A stretch of 52,723 nucleotides of DNA, from positions 1 to 52,723 of the forward strand of contig QHXN01000029.1 in the NCBI GenBank assembly GCA_003222975.1, written 5' to 3'. How positions within the stretch are numbered: the stretch's first letter is position 1; each line of letters starts with the position of its first letter. This stretch comes from Acidobacteriota bacterium (GTDB taxonomy: Bacteria; Acidobacteriota; Blastocatellia; Pyrinomonadales; Pyrinomonadaceae). The notes beneath the pieces are model-generated. The model was not told the DNA's origin. It made no database searches and worked only from the letters and a program-made list of their open reading frames with translations. Below, in pieces: positions 43,205-52,723 of this stretch. A program made the translations under genes and the position numbers.

Positions 43205-46200
43205 ATGATGAGAAAGTTCGGATTACAAGCACTACTACTTTTGCTGGCGCTCGGCCTTTTGACAGGCGTCCACGCCCAGGTAAGCACAGTCGGCAGCATC
43301 AGCGGGACCGTGCGCGACCCGCAGGGGGCCGCCGTCCCGAAGGCCGAGGTCACGATCACGGAGGAGGCGACGGCGACCTCGCGCACCGTGACCGCTGACG
43401 ACAACGGGTTCTATTCGGCCATCGGCCTGCCCGTGGGCCGCTACACGGTGAGCACGGCCCCGCACGGCTTCAAGAAGACGGTCAACAGTGGGATAGACCT
43501 GCACATCGGCGACAAGCTCGACGTTGACCTGAAGCTCGAAGTCGGCACCGTGGACGAGACCGTCACGGTGACGGGCGAGGCGGCGCAGGTCGAGACGCGC
43601 AGCTCCGACGTGAGCAGCCTCGTCACGTCGAAGCAGGTGACCGAGCTTCCCTTAAACGGGCGCAACTACGCGCAACTCGTGACGCTCGTGCCCGGCGTCT
43701 CGCCTGTGACGCAGGCCGGCGCGGGCGGCGCTTTCGGCACCAAGGGGACGGGACTTGACTCCCACGTTGACATGTCGGTCAACGGCAACCAGTCGAACGC
43801 GAACCTGTGGACGGTGGACGGCGTCAACAACATGGACGTTGGCTCGAACGCGACGCTGCTGGTCTTCCCTTCCATTGACTCGATTCAGGAGTTCCGCGTC
43901 GAGCGCAACAGCTTCAGCGCCGAGTACGGCCAGGCGCAGGGCGCGGTCATCAACCTCATCACGAAGGGCGGCAGCAACCAGTTCCACGGCACGCTCTTCG
44001 AGTTCCTGCGCAACGACAAGCTGAACGCCAGCGACTTCTTCAACAACCGGGGCGGGCAGCCCAAGCCCGAACTGCGCTACAACAACTTCGGCTTCAACTT
44101 CAGCGGCCCCGTCTACCTGCCCCGCTTTGGCGAGGGCGGGAAGAGCTACAAGAGTTTCAAGAACAAGGCCTTCTTCTTCTGGAACGAGGAATGGCGTCGA
44201 GAGATACGCGGCCTCGTGCCGCCTCTGCAATTCCTAGTCCCGACCGCGCAGGAGAGGATCGGGGATTTCAGCGGAAGCTTGACCGACGCCCTGCCGCATC
44301 GGCCCGGCGCCGGCCCGTGCACGACGCCCGGCCCGAACCCGACAGACCCGAATTGTTTCCCCGGCAACAAGATTCCCGACAGCCAGCTCAGCCCCGCCGG
44401 CCTCGCGATCCTGAAGTTCTTCCCGCCCCCGAACGCGACGCTTCATAACGGCGTCAACTTCGTCCTGTCGCCGGTCGAGCCGGTCAACACGCGCCAGGAC
44501 ACCTTCCGCGGCGACTTCAATCTCAACGCCAAGACGAACCTGATGGTGCGCTACATCAGAGAGACGTGGGTTCACGGCAACGCGGCGGGCAACTTCTGGG
44601 GCGACACCGGCTTCCCGACCATCAGCTCGGACTGGGACCAGCCCAGCAACAGCTTCGCCGCCAAGCTGACGAACACCCTGTCGTCGTCCTCCGTCAACGA
44701 GTTCCAGTTCTCGCGCGCCGGCAACGACATCATCGTCACGACGAACGCGGCGGGCCAGGCGCTCAACAGCGAGATCGCGTCGAAGTTCCCGACGGTCTTC
44801 CCGAAGCCCGACGGCGTCGGCCTGCCCACCTTCTGGGGGGCGGACGGCTACCCGGCGCTGTGGCACCAAGCCCCTTGGGCCAACCACGAAGACCTCTTCA
44901 TCTGGAAGGACGACTTCTCGAAGGTCGCGGGCGCGCACGACGTTAAGTTCGGCGGGCTTGTGAGCCACAACATCAAGAGGGAGCAGGCCAACGGCGCGAA
45001 CGCCTTCGCCCAGTTCTGCGGGACTAACACGCACACGGGCAACGCCATCGCCGAGCTGCTGGTCAAAGACATCCCGCTCGGCTGCTACACGGAGATCAAC
45101 ACCCTCGGCCTCGGCGACGGGCGCTGGCACGACTTCGAGTTCTACGGCAACGACACCTTCAAGATACGCCCGCGCATGACGCTTAACCTGGGGCTGCGCT
45201 GGTCGCGCTACTCGCCGGCTTACGCCAACGACGACCACATCAGCAACTACGTCCCCAGCCTCTTCAACGGCACGAACCCGCTGAGCGGTCTGGTCAGAGG
45301 CGATCAGGCCGGCGCTTCCGGCCTGCCCCGCTCGCTCGTCTTCCCCTATAACGGGGGCTACCAGCCGCGCGTCGGCCTGGCCTGGGACGTTTTCGGCGAC
45401 GGGAAGACCGCCCTGCGCCTCGGCTTCGGGCGCTTCATGGGCCGCGCCAACGTCATCGAAGACATCCTGCGCATGAACGGCAACCCGCCGTGGACGACGA
45501 CGGTCAACTCTAACTGGGGCGGCGACGGCGCGTCGCGCCTGAGCGACGACCCGACCTTCCGCAGCCTCGACACCATCAACCCCGGCCTCCGGAACGCGGT
45601 CGCTGGCGTCAGCCCGAACACAACCTTCAACGCCGTGAACACGCACTTCCGTCCGCCCGACAGCTACCAGTGGAACCTGACCGTCTCGCACCAGGTCTTG
45701 AAGGACACGGTGCTTGAGGTCTCCTACATCGGCAACGAGGGGCACCACATCTGGCGGCGCGGCGTGAACTTCAACGACGTTCTGCCGCAGAACAGGGCCA
45801 GGGTCGCCTCGGCCTTCATTAACCAGGACCCGAACCTCGCGTCCATCGTCACGCAGAGCCGCAGGTTCCCGAACCTCGGCCCCGTCACGATGAGCGAGTC
45901 CACGGGCAACTCCAACTACAACGGCCTCCAGGTGTGGCTCAACCGGCGCTTCGCCAACCGTCTGTCCTACTCGGTCGCCTACACCTGGTCGCATGCGCTC
46001 TCGGACGTTCCGCTGACCTCGTTTACGAGCGGCACGACCGACCCGTTCAACTACCACCTCGACTACGGCGACGCAGACCTCGACCGCCGTCACTCGTTCG
46101 TCGCCAACGCGGTCTATGGCCTGCCCTCGCTCAAGAAGCGTTGGGGCGGGGCCGCCGATCAGGTGCTCGGCGGGTGGCAGCTCAACACCATCGTCACTTT

Positions 46201-46669
46201 CCTGGGCGGCATCCCGCTCGACGTTTACAGCGGCGTCAGCGCGAACTACAACGGATTGGCAGCCGCGCCCAACAACGGTGGCCTCCGTCCCAACCTCGTG
46301 CCCGGCCAGCCCATCTACCTGAGCGGGAGCGACCCGACGCAGTACCTTAATCCGGCGGCGTTCGCGCTGCCCCCGCTCGGCTCGTTCGGCAATCTGAGCC
46401 GCGGCACGGTGCGGCAGCCGAGCATCAAGAACGTGGACTTCTCGCTGAACAAGAACTGGGCGATGGGCGAGCGCTACCACATCCAGTTCCGCACGGAGTT
46501 CTTTAACCTCTTCAACCACGCGAACTTTAACGGGTTCGGAAACACAGCGTTCATCTTCAGCCAGCCCAGCCCCGGCGTCATCACCACGAGGCCGAACGGG
46601 GGCTTCGGCAATCTCAACAGCGACCTCGGGCCGCGCAACATCCAGTTCGGCCTCAAGCTGAACTTCTGA
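43205..46669 (+). CDS. Oar-like TonB-dependent outer-membrane receptor
   Basis: An 1154-residue protein. A signal peptide (ALLLLLALGLLTGVHAQ) is followed by a carboxypeptidase-regulatory-like domain (GSISGTVRDPQGAAVPKAEV) at about residues 29-110, a plug region (TSKQVTELPLNGRNYAQLV, YGQAQGAVINLITKGGSNQ) and a long beta-barrel ending in the aromatic LKLNF that outer-membrane insertion requires. This is the large receptor class common in Acidobacteriota, thought to import oligosaccharides or peptides by TonB energy. The ligand is unknown. ATG 43205 or 43208 follows GGAGA. A strong terminator follows, so the TPR gene has its own signals. Confidence 0.93.
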   Translation: MMRKFGLQALLLLLALGLLTGVHAQVSTVGSISGTVRDPQGAAVPKAEVTITEEATATSRTVTADDNGFYSAIGLPVGRYTVSTAPHGFKKTVNSGIDLHIGDKLDVDLKLEVGTVDETVTVTGEAAQVETRSSDVSSLVTSKQVTELPLNGRNYAQLVTLVPGVSPVTQAGAGGAFGTKGTGLDSHVDMSVNGNQSNANLWTVDGVNNMDVGSNATLLVFPSIDSIQEFRVERNSFSAEYGQAQGAVINLITKGGSNQFHGTLFEFLRNDKLNASDFFNNRGGQPKPELRYNNFGFNFSGPVYLPRFGEGGKSYKSFKNKAFFFWNEEWRREIRGLVPPLQFLVPTAQERIGDFSGSLTDALPHRPGAGPCTTPGPNPTDPNCFPGNKIPDSQLSPAGLAILKFFPPPNATLHNGVNFVLSPVEPVNTRQDTFRGDFNLNAKTNLMVRYIRETWVHGNAAGNFWGDTGFPTISSDWDQPSNSFAAKLTNTLSSSSVNEFQFSRAGNDIIVTTNAAGQALNSEIASKFPTVFPKPDGVGLPTFWGADGYPALWHQAPWANHEDLFIWKDDFSKVAGAHDVKFGGLVSHNIKREQANGANAFAQFCGTNTHTGNAIAELLVKDIPLGCYTEINTLGLGDGRWHDFEFYGNDTFKIRPRMTLNLGLRWSRYSPAYANDDHISNYVPSLFNGTNPLSGLVRGDQAGASGLPRSLVFPYNGGYQPRVGLAWDVFGDGKTALRLGFGRFMGRANVIEDILRMNGNPPWTTTVNSNWGGDGASRLSDDPTFRSLDTINPGLRNAVAGVSPNTTFNAVNTHFRPPDSYQWNLTVSHQVLKDTVLEVSYIGNEGHHIWRRGVNFNDVLPQNRARVASAFINQDPNLASIVTQSRRFPNLGPVTMSESTGNSNYNGLQVWLNRRFANRLSYSVAYTWSHALSDVPLTSFTSGTTDPFNYHLDYGDADLDRRHSFVANAVYGLPSLKKRWGGAADQVLGGWQLNTIVTFLGGIPLDVYSGVSANYNGLAAAPNNGGLRPNLVPGQPIYLSGSDPTQYLNPAAFALPPLGSFGNLSRGTVRQPSIKNVDFSLNKNWAMGERYHIQFRTEFFNLFNHANFNGFGNTAFIFSQPSPGVITTRPNGGFGNLNSDLGPRNIQFGLKLNF

Positions 46670-46693
46670 TATAGTACGGCCAGAGCCGAAACA

Positions 46694-46742
46694 CGGACGG
46701 AGGGCTTCCGACGAACACTCGGCCCTCCGTCCGAATTTTTTT
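46694..46742 (+). terminator. Rho-independent terminator after the receptor gene
   Basis: A perfect 12-bp stem (46694-46705 with 46722-46733), a 16-nt loop and a tail AATTTTTTT. It starts 25 nt beyond the stop codon and is the clearest terminator of the window. Confidence 0.92.
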
Positions 46743-46767
46743 CCGCGTTCCCGAAGAAGTCCAGACG

Positions 46768-48984
46768 ATGTATCTACGCTCGACCCTCCTCCCGCTCCTC
46801 CTCCTGACCTTCGTCTTCCAGTCGCCCCAGGGCAGCATCCGCCAGCACTACGAGGCGGCGGAGGCACAGCGCCGCGCGGGCAACTTCTCAGCCGCCGAGT
46901 CGGAGTACGCGGCGATTCTGGCCGAAGCTTACGGCAGGCTCGGAAAAATCTACTCCGCCGAGAAGCAGTACAAGGAGGCGGTCGAAACGCTTGAGTCAGC
47001 CGCGCGCTACCGCCCCGACTCGCAGGACGTGCTCGTGGATTTATCAATCGCCTACTTCGACGCCGGCCAATATCAGAAGGCGCTCGAACCGCTCGGCAGG
47101 GCCGTCCGGCTCGACCCGCGCGGCGTCGGCGCTCACCACATGCTGGGCAAGACCTACTTCATGCTCGGCGACTTCACGAAGTCGGTCTCAGAGCTTGAGG
47201 CGGCGCTCGACCTCGCGCCGGGCGATTACGACATCGCCTACACGCTCGGCCTCGCGCACCTCAAGCGGCACGAGCTTGCGCCCGCCCGCCAGATTTACGA
47301 ACGCATGCTCGCCCGTCTCGGCGACCGTCCGCAGCTCCACATCATCTTCGGTCGCGCCTACCGCGAGACATCGTTCCTCCCCGAAGCGATTGAAGAGTTC
47401 AAAAAGGCGGTCGCCCTCGACCCGCACTTCCCGCGCGCGCACTACTACCTCGGCCTCACGTACCTCCTCAAAGACGGCGCGGCGCGGCTCGATGACGCAG
47501 CCGCGGAATTCAAGGTCGAGCTGGGCGCGCACCCCGAAGAATTCTTCGCCAACTACTACCTCGGCGTCGTCTATGTGATTCAGAGGAAGTGGGACGAGGC
47601 CGTCGGCTTTCTGGAGAAGGCCACGCGCATCGAGCCTGACAACCCCGACCCATACTTCCACCTCGGCCAAGCCTACCAGGGCGTCGAGAGACACCGGCAG
47701 GCAATCGAGGTTCTGAGGAAGTCAATCGCCCTCAACCCCGAACTGAGCCACAACGACTACCAGGTGACGACCGCGCATTACCGCCTCGGTCAGTCCTTAC
47801 TTAAAGTCGGCCAGAAGGACGAGGGCGAGAAGGAGTTGCAGACGGCTGCCGAACTCAAGTCCAAGTCCTTCTCAAGGGACAAGGAGAAGGCCGAGGCTTA
47901 CCTCAACGCTTCGGATTTGCACGAGCCGAACGGCAAGTTCCCCGAAATGGTCTCGACCGAGGGCGTCGTCGCCGAATCAATCGCGCCGGACGCGAAGACC
48001 GAAAGGGAGTTGAGGGGCGGCGAGGACTATTACAAACAGGTGATCGCGAGCGTCCACAACGACACGGGGTTGCTTCGCGCCGGGAGGCAGGACTTCCGCG
48101 GCGCGGCGGAGCAGTTCCGCCTGGCCGCGCGTTGGAACCCGCGGCTCGAAGGCGTTGACTTCAACCTCGGACTGGCCGCCTACAAGGCCGAGATGTACAA
48201 GGACGCGATCCCGCCGCTCGAAAGAGTTCTGTCCGCCGCCCCGTCGAACGCGCAGGCCAAGCAGCTACTCGGCATGAGCTACTTCATGGCAGAGGACTAC
48301 GCCAAAGCCTCGGCCCTTCTGACCGAGGTGGTCGCGCTCAAACCCGACAACGTCGGCCTCTACTACACGCTCGCCCTCTCGCTCATCAAGCAGGGCAAGC
48401 AGACGGAGGCCGATCAGGTCATCCAGCAGATGATCTTAAAGAACGGCAACAGCCCGCAGCTCCACATCGTCCTCGGACAGGCTTACTACGAGCAGGGCGA
48501 CATAGGCCACGCGCTCGAAGAGTTGAAGGCCGCGCTCGCGCTCGACCCAAAGACGCTGCTCGCGCATTACTACACGGGGCTGATCCACCTGAAGGCGGGC
48601 AAGTTTGACGACGCCGTGCGCGAGTTCGAGGGCGAGCTGGCCCTGAACCCTTCGGACTTGCAGGCCAAGTATCACCTCGGCTTCGTCCTGCTCGCGCGCC
48701 AGGAGTCGGAGCGCGGCGTCCGCGTGATGCGCGAGGTCGTCGCGCTCAAGCCGGACTTCGCCGAGGCGCGCTACGAACTCGGCAAGGCCCTGCTCCAACA
48801 AGGCAACGTCCGAGAGGCAACCGAGAACCTTGAGGCCGCGGCCCGTCTCGCGCCCGACAAGTCCTACGTCCACTTCCAACTCGCGCGGGCTTACCAAGCC
48901 GCCGGGCGCAAGGCCGAAGGCGACACCCAGCTCGAACTCTACAAGCAACTGAAAGAGAAGGAGCGGACTCAGACGACTCCGTAA
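46768..48984 (+). CDS. Exported TPR-repeat protein (large)
   Basis: A 738-residue protein starting with an export signal ([16 protein letters not shown]). The rest is at least 14 tetratricopeptide repeats, recognisable by repeated A-x-YxLG and LDP/LNP turns ([60 protein letters not shown]). A break in the pattern near residues 360-420 contains charged sequence. TPR solenoids bind proteins or peptides; no partner is known. It lies 22 nt before the first CRTAC1-like gene, probably in one operon. Confidence 0.88.
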   Translation: MYLRSTLLPLLLLTFVFQSPQGSIRQHYEAAEAQRRAGNFSAAESEYAAILAEAYGRLGKIYSAEKQYKEAVETLESAARYRPDSQDVLVDLSIAYFDAGQYQKALEPLGRAVRLDPRGVGAHHMLGKTYFMLGDFTKSVSELEAALDLAPGDYDIAYTLGLAHLKRHELAPARQIYERMLARLGDRPQLHIIFGRAYRETSFLPEAIEEFKKAVALDPHFPRAHYYLGLTYLLKDGAARLDDAAAEFKVELGAHPEEFFANYYLGVVYVIQRKWDEAVGFLEKATRIEPDNPDPYFHLGQAYQGVERHRQAIEVLRKSIALNPELSHNDYQVTTAHYRLGQSLLKVGQKDEGEKELQTAAELKSKSFSRDKEKAEAYLNASDLHEPNGKFPEMVSTEGVVAESIAPDAKTERELRGGEDYYKQVIASVHNDTGLLRAGRQDFRGAAEQFRLAARWNPRLEGVDFNLGLAAYKAEMYKDAIPPLERVLSAAPSNAQAKQLLGMSYFMAEDYAKASALLTEVVALKPDNVGLYYTLALSLIKQGKQTEADQVIQQMILKNGNSPQLHIVLGQAYYEQGDIGHALEELKAALALDPKTLLAHYYTGLIHLKAGKFDDAVREFEGELALNPSDLQAKYHLGFVLLARQESERGVRVMREVVALKPDFAEARYELGKALLQQGNVREATENLEAAARLAPDKSYVHFQLARAYQAAGRKAEGDTQLELYKQLKEKERTQTTP

Positions 48985-49006
48985 GCTTCGCGCGAGGTGG
49001 CCGGTC

Positions 49007-50698
49007 TTGCCCACGAAAACAACTCGACTCCTGTCTCTACTCGTCGCGCAGCTTCTCCTGACCGTCTCCGTCGCCGCCGTCGAAGTCCGCTTCACGGACA
49101 TAACTGAGAAGGCCGGCATCACCTTCCGGCACGTCGCCTCGCCCGAAAAAAAATATATCGTCGAGTCCATGAGCGGCGGCGTGGCCCTCTTTGATTACGA
49201 CAACGACGGCCTCCTCGACATCTACTTCGTCAACTCCCTGACCGTTGACATGGTGAAGTCCGGCGGGAAAACGAAGAGCGCCCTCTACCACAACAACGGA
49301 GACGGCACGTTCACCGACGTGACGGACAAGGCGGGCGTCGGCGACGTGGGCTGGGGCATGGGCGCTGCCGTCGGCGACTACAACAACGACGGCTTCGACG
49401 ACCTCTACGTGACCTGCCTCGGCCAGAACCATCTCTTCCGTAACAACGGAGACGGCACGTTCACCGACGTGACGGCGAAGGCGGGCGTCGGCGACCCGCG
49501 CTGGTCAACCGGCGCGGCCTTCGTGGACTACGACAACGACGGACGTGCCGACCTCTTCGTCTCGAACTACGTTGACTTCGACATCAACCATCTGCCTGAG
49601 TTCGGCAAAGGAAGGACGTGCCAGTACAAGGGCGTCCCCGTGCAGTGCGGCCCGCGCGGACTGCCCGGCGCGGGCGACACGCTCTACCACAACAACGGCG
49701 ACGGCACGTTCACCGACGTGTCGAAGAAGGCCGGCGTCTCCGACCCCGACGGCTACTACGGCCTCGGCGTCATCTGCTCGGACTTCGACGACGACGGCCT
49801 CCCGGACATCTACGTCGCCAACGACTCGACGCCGAACTTCCTCTATCACAACAACGGCGACGGCACGTTCAAGGAGATCGGCTTCACTTCGGGGACGGCG
49901 GTCAACGACAACGGCAGCGAGCAGGGGAGCATGGGCGTCGCGCTCGGAGACTATGACCACGACGGACGGCTCGATCTGTTCGTCACCAACTTCGCAGACG
50001 AGTACAACACGCTCTACCACGCCGACAACAAAAACTCCTTCACAGACGTTTCCTACAAGGCGAAGGTCGCGGAGGTGAGTCTTCCCTTAGTCGGCTGGGG
50101 GACTAAGTTCTTCGACTACGACAACGACGGCTGGGTTGATCTGTTCGTCGCCAACGGCCACGTCTATCCGCAGCTCGAAAACTACCGCCAGCGCAAGCTC
50201 GTGCACCACAACAACCGCGATGGCACATTCACCGAGGTCGGCGAACAGCTCGGCCCCGCGCTCGCCGAGAAGCGCGTGGGCCGCGGCGTCGCCTTCGGCG
50301 ACATAGACAACGACGGCGACGTTGACATAGTCGTCGGCGACCTCGACGGCCCGCCGCAACTGCTGCGCAACGACGGCGGCAACGCGAACAACTCCGTCCT
50401 GATTAAGACCGTCGGCGTGAGGAGCAATCGCGACGGCATCGGCGCGCGTGTTAAAGTCGTCTCCGGCGATCTCGTGCAGGTGGACGAGGTTCGGAGCGGC
50501 GGAAGCTACATCTCGCAGAGCGACCTGCGGCTGCACTTCGGCCTTGAGAAGCGCACCAAGATTGACCTGATAGAAGTCCGCTGGCCGAGCGGCGCGGTTG
50601 ATAAAATCACGGGCGCGGGCGTGAATAAGATTCTGACCGTCAAGGAAGGCCAGGGCCTCGTCGAGCAGAAAAATTTCAAGCCGGTCGCGCGGCGGTGA
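49007..50698 (+). CDS. CRTAC1-family FG-GAP/ASPIC-UnbV secreted protein
   Basis: A 563-residue exported protein. After a signal peptide ([18 protein letters not shown]) come about seven FG-GAP/VCBS blades with calcium-binding DxDNDG loops ([55 protein letters not shown]), so a beta-propeller is expected. The end is an ASPIC/UnbV domain ([31 protein letters not shown]). TTG 49007 is the likely start, with GAGGTGG upstream. Coding DNA carries near-identical blocks of about 33 nt (around 49290, 49440, 49690 and 49850). The role in Acidobacteriota is unknown; carbohydrate or surface binding is often suggested. Confidence 0.9.
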   Translation: MPTKTTRLLSLLVAQLLLTVSVAAVEVRFTDITEKAGITFRHVASPEKKYIVESMSGGVALFDYDNDGLLDIYFVNSLTVDMVKSGGKTKSALYHNNGDGTFTDVTDKAGVGDVGWGMGAAVGDYNNDGFDDLYVTCLGQNHLFRNNGDGTFTDVTAKAGVGDPRWSTGAAFVDYDNDGRADLFVSNYVDFDINHLPEFGKGRTCQYKGVPVQCGPRGLPGAGDTLYHNNGDGTFTDVSKKAGVSDPDGYYGLGVICSDFDDDGLPDIYVANDSTPNFLYHNNGDGTFKEIGFTSGTAVNDNGSEQGSMGVALGDYDHDGRLDLFVTNFADEYNTLYHADNKNSFTDVSYKAKVAEVSLPLVGWGTKFFDYDNDGWVDLFVANGHVYPQLENYRQRKLVHHNNRDGTFTEVGEQLGPALAEKRVGRGVAFGDIDNDGDVDIVVGDLDGPPQLLRNDGGNANNSVLIKTVGVRSNRDGIGARVKVVSGDLVQVDEVRSGGSYISQSDLRLHFGLEKRTKIDLIEVRWPSGAVDKITGAGVNKILTVKEGQGLVEQKNFKPVARR

Positions 50699-50751
50699 GT
50701 TCCCTTCGCGACCATCCATCGAGCGCCCCCGGCATTCGGGGCTTGTCGCAC

Positions 50752-52107
50752 ATGCAATTGAAATCCGCTCTCATTGCAACCGTCACACTCTTCCTCGCCC
50801 TGTCCGCCCTACCGGGGGCGCGGGCGCAGGGAGACGCCGACGCCGCGCGGCTTGAGCGCGTGGCGGCGCTCATCAGCGGCGACCGCATACAGGAGGCGGA
50901 GCAGCAGCTAAACTCCATCCTGAAGGCGAAGCCGGAGGACGCCCTGGCGCTCAACCTGCTCGGCACGGTTCGCGCCAAGCAAGGAAGGCTCGACGAGGCC
51001 GAGGCGCTCTTCGCGCGCGCCCTGCGCGTTGACCGGGAGTTCGTCGGCGCGCACATGAATCTCGCCTACCTCTACCTGCTCAAAGGCGCGCCGGAGAAAA
51101 CAGTCGCAGAGCTGAAGGAAGTCCACCGGCTCGTCCCCGAAGACGCCGACGTGAGCTACAAGCTCGCGCACCTTCTGCTCACTCTCGGACGCCTCGACGA
51201 GTGCGTCGTCTTCGTCGCGGAGGCGCGGCAGGTAACTCAGTTGACGCCGCCTTTGCTCACAGTCCTCGGCGACGCTTACCTGAAGAAAGGCGACGCGGGG
51301 AAGGCGGAGGAGAGCTACCGTGCCGCGCTCGACGCGCAGAATAATAACGCCGACGCGCTCCTTGGCCTGGCCCTCGTCTCCCAATCCAAGGGGGACGCTA
51401 AAGCGGCCTCACTCTATCTTTCGCGCGCCAGAGAGTTGGTCGCAGACTCGCCGGAGTTGCTCTACCGTTTCGCCGTGGCCGCGCTGAGGTCGGAGATGTT
51501 CGACGACGCGAGGCGGGCGCTCGAAAGGGCCGCGCGGCTCAAGCCGGACGAGCCTGCGTACCTCGTCGCGCTGGGCGCGGTCTGGCTCAAGAAGCCGGAG
51601 TTGTTCGAGGCCGAGCGCGTGTTCCGCCAGGCGCTCAAGCTTCAACCGGACAACGCGCAGGCGCAGATGTATCTGGGCTACACGCTCCTCAAACAGAAGA
51701 AGTACCCGGAGGCGCGCGAGCTGCTTGAGAAGAGCGTCAGGAAGGATGCGGGCACGCCCGAAACTTTCTACTACCTCGGCCTCATCGCTGAGGAGCAGAA
51801 CGAGGACGAGCGCGCCGTTGATCTCTTTGAAAGGGCCGTCCGCCTGACGCCGTCGTTCGCCAACGCGCACATCGCCCTCGGCTCGGCCTACCTGAAGCTC
51901 AAAGATTATCCGCGCGCCCGGCAGGAACTCGAAGCAGGCGTGAAGCTCAAGCCCGACGACTCCAAAGCGCACTACAACCTCGCGCGGCTCTACGCGCTCC
52001 TCAAAGACCAGCAGCGCGCGCAAGCAGAGATGGCAATCGTCGAAAGGCTGAAGAACGCGGGCAAGTCACAAGAGGGCGACATCACCGCGCCCTCAAGCCC
52101 GCGCTAG
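50752..52107 (+). CDS. Exported TPR-repeat protein (second)
   Basis: A 451-residue protein with a signal peptide (ALIATVTLFLALSALPGARAQ) and about ten TPR units (LKAKPEDALALNLLG, ALRVDREFVGAHMNLAYLYL, LKLQPDNAQAQMYLGYTLL, GVKLKPDDSKAHYNLARLYAL). ATG 50752 is preferred because the signal peptide starts there; a GTG at 50695, overlapping the upstream stop, would add 19 residues. It repeats the TPR-after-CRTAC1 order of the previous pair and is likely in the same operon. Confidence 0.85.
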   Translation: MQLKSALIATVTLFLALSALPGARAQGDADAARLERVAALISGDRIQEAEQQLNSILKAKPEDALALNLLGTVRAKQGRLDEAEALFARALRVDREFVGAHMNLAYLYLLKGAPEKTVAELKEVHRLVPEDADVSYKLAHLLLTLGRLDECVVFVAEARQVTQLTPPLLTVLGDAYLKKGDAGKAEESYRAALDAQNNNADALLGLALVSQSKGDAKAASLYLSRARELVADSPELLYRFAVAALRSEMFDDARRALERAARLKPDEPAYLVALGAVWLKKPELFEAERVFRQALKLQPDNAQAQMYLGYTLLKQKKYPEARELLEKSVRKDAGTPETFYYLGLIAEEQNEDERAVDLFERAVRLTPSFANAHIALGSAYLKLKDYPRARQELEAGVKLKPDDSKAHYNLARLYALLKDQQRAQAEMAIVERLKNAGKSQEGDITAPSSPR

Positions 52108-52137
52108 GCAGTGTTTGAAAGGGCAACCGTGCAATGA

Positions 52138-52156
52138 CGCAGGCGGTACTGACCTG
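52138..52156. repeat. 19-nt copy of the 40113-40131 repeat arm
   Basis: The 19 nt from CGCAGGCGG to GACCTG are identical to the outer right arm at 40113-40131. No complementary arm is found nearby, so this is a half copy. It lies in the gap between the TPR gene and the last CRTAC1-like gene. Confidence 0.85.
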
Positions 52157-52196
52157 CTTAATGCGCAGTCTCCTATTAAACCGGCAGGCGGTTGTT

Positions 52197-52723
52197 GTGA
52201 AAGACAGGATAGCCTTTCTCTCCTTATTACTCGCGCTGACTCTCGGCCTCGCGCCCGACTCCGGCGCGCAGCAGGCGTCCGCGCCTGTGAAGACGCCCGT
52301 CACGTTTGAAGAAGTACCGCCCAGGACGAGCGGCATCACGTGGGTACACGACAACGCGCACTCGCCGGAGCGCTACCTGCCCGAAACCGTCGGCGCGGGC
52401 TGCGCCTTCCTCGACTACGACAACGACGGCTGGCTCGACATCTACCTCGTCAACAGCGGCCCCTCGGACTTCTTCACGCCACAGAAGCCCCTCAAGAACG
52501 CCCTCTACCACAACAACCACGACGGCACGTTTACGGACGTGACGGACAAGGCCGGAGTCGCGGGCGGAACCTTCGGCATGGGGGTGGCGGCTGCGGATTA
52601 CGACGGCGACGGCTGGGTTGACCTCTACGTCACCGCTTACGGGCGGAACATTCTGTACCGAAACAACGGCGACGGGACGTTCACGGACGTGACGGCGAAG
52701 GCTGGGGTGGGTGCGCCGGGGTG
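52197..52723 (+). CDS. CRTAC1-family secreted protein, N-terminal part
   Basis: About 175 residues are visible before the window ends. A signal peptide ([18 protein letters not shown]) precedes FG-GAP blades with [20 protein letters not shown] and [17 protein letters not shown]. The region from [17 protein letters not shown] parallels the start of the gene at 49007 ([15 protein letters not shown]). GTG 52197 puts the basic n-region in front of the hydrophobic core; in-frame ATGs at 52161 and 52134 are alternatives, and the latter would translate the 19-nt repeat. The missing C-terminus should contain more blades and probably ASPIC/UnbV. Confidence 0.82.
   Translation, partial: MKDRIAFLSLLLALTLGLAPDSGAQQASAPVKTPVTFEEVPPRTSGITWVHDNAHSPERYLPETVGAGCAFLDYDNDGWLDIYLVNSGPSDFFTPQKPLKNALYHNNHDGTFTDVTDKAGVAGGTFGMGVAAADYDGDGWVDLYVTAYGRNILYRNNGDGTFTDVTAKAGVGAPG

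Noticed and set aside
44234..47047. A 937-residue open frame on the minus strand opposite the receptor gene
   Set aside because: It is a compositional mirror of a high-GC gene, Arg/Val/Glu-rich with no family motif, and the plus-strand receptor is unambiguous.

Overview
The window reads as a high-GC chromosome segment of an Acidobacteriota bacterium, probably class Blastocatellia. Reasons are a VWFA-related protein of the acidobacterial type, an Oar-like TonB receptor with a carboxypeptidase-regulatory N-domain, alternating TPR and FG-GAP/ASPIC-UnbV secreted proteins, and many secreted peptidases. This placement is inference from gene content. No rRNA, tRNA, CRISPR array, insertion sequence or phage gene was seen.

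Layout. 1-9.2 kb: end of a HicB-like antitoxin, a LOG-type nucleotide-binding protein, a divergent SDR, a CBM9-like protein, a PilZ protein, a secreted protein, an OPT transporter and an M14 peptidase. 9.3-16.3 kb, minus strand: a compact bacterial microcompartment (BMC) locus. In transcription order it holds a BMC-H shell protein, a CoA-acylating aldehyde dehydrogenase, a BMC-P (EutN/CcmL) vertex protein, an ACT-domain protein, a zinc-ribbon membrane protein, a UPF0210 (PFL-like) protein, a second BMC-H protein and a DUF3667 zinc-ribbon membrane protein. 16.4-25.9 kb: a RodZ-like HTH protein, guaB, a diacylglycerol-kinase-type lipid kinase, an M61 peptidase, an AlaX-type editing protein and an S41 peptidase. 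26-29.6 kb: a VWFA-like protein and a heptaheme cytochrome. 29.7-42.8 kb: an amino-sugar region with GH3 and GH20 hydrolases, two phosphohexomutases (one with an altered active site), a GH16-like protein, a NagX-like membrane protein with a large internal deletion and two ROK proteins. 43.2 kb to the end: an Oar-like outer-membrane receptor followed by TPR, CRTAC1, TPR and CRTAC1 genes, the last cut by the window edge.

The most unusual feature is a set of about fourteen long inverted repeats that fill intergenic spaces. Their arms are mostly 23-36 nt, several are perfect palindromes, and most are built of 7-nt units. Several different unit sequences are used (TGATGAA, GTGATGA, AGATGTC/AGATGCT, TCAGCTT, TTCAAAG, CGTGAAC/CGTAAAC), yet architecture and placement are the same: the element starts at or just after the upstream stop codon and often ends 6-7 nt before the next start codon. 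Each unit carries a stop triplet on one strand, and because 7 is not a multiple of 3, tandem units give stops in all frames. Four gaps between BMC-locus genes hold a clear element of this kind, a fifth holds a weaker one, and an 8-nt-period relative without stops lies in frame inside the aldehyde dehydrogenase gene.

Working together (inference): the BMC genes would encode a small aldehyde-processing metabolosome whose substrate-generating enzyme is not visible here. The GH20, GH3, NagX-like, mutase and ROK genes suggest use of amino-sugar oligosaccharides.
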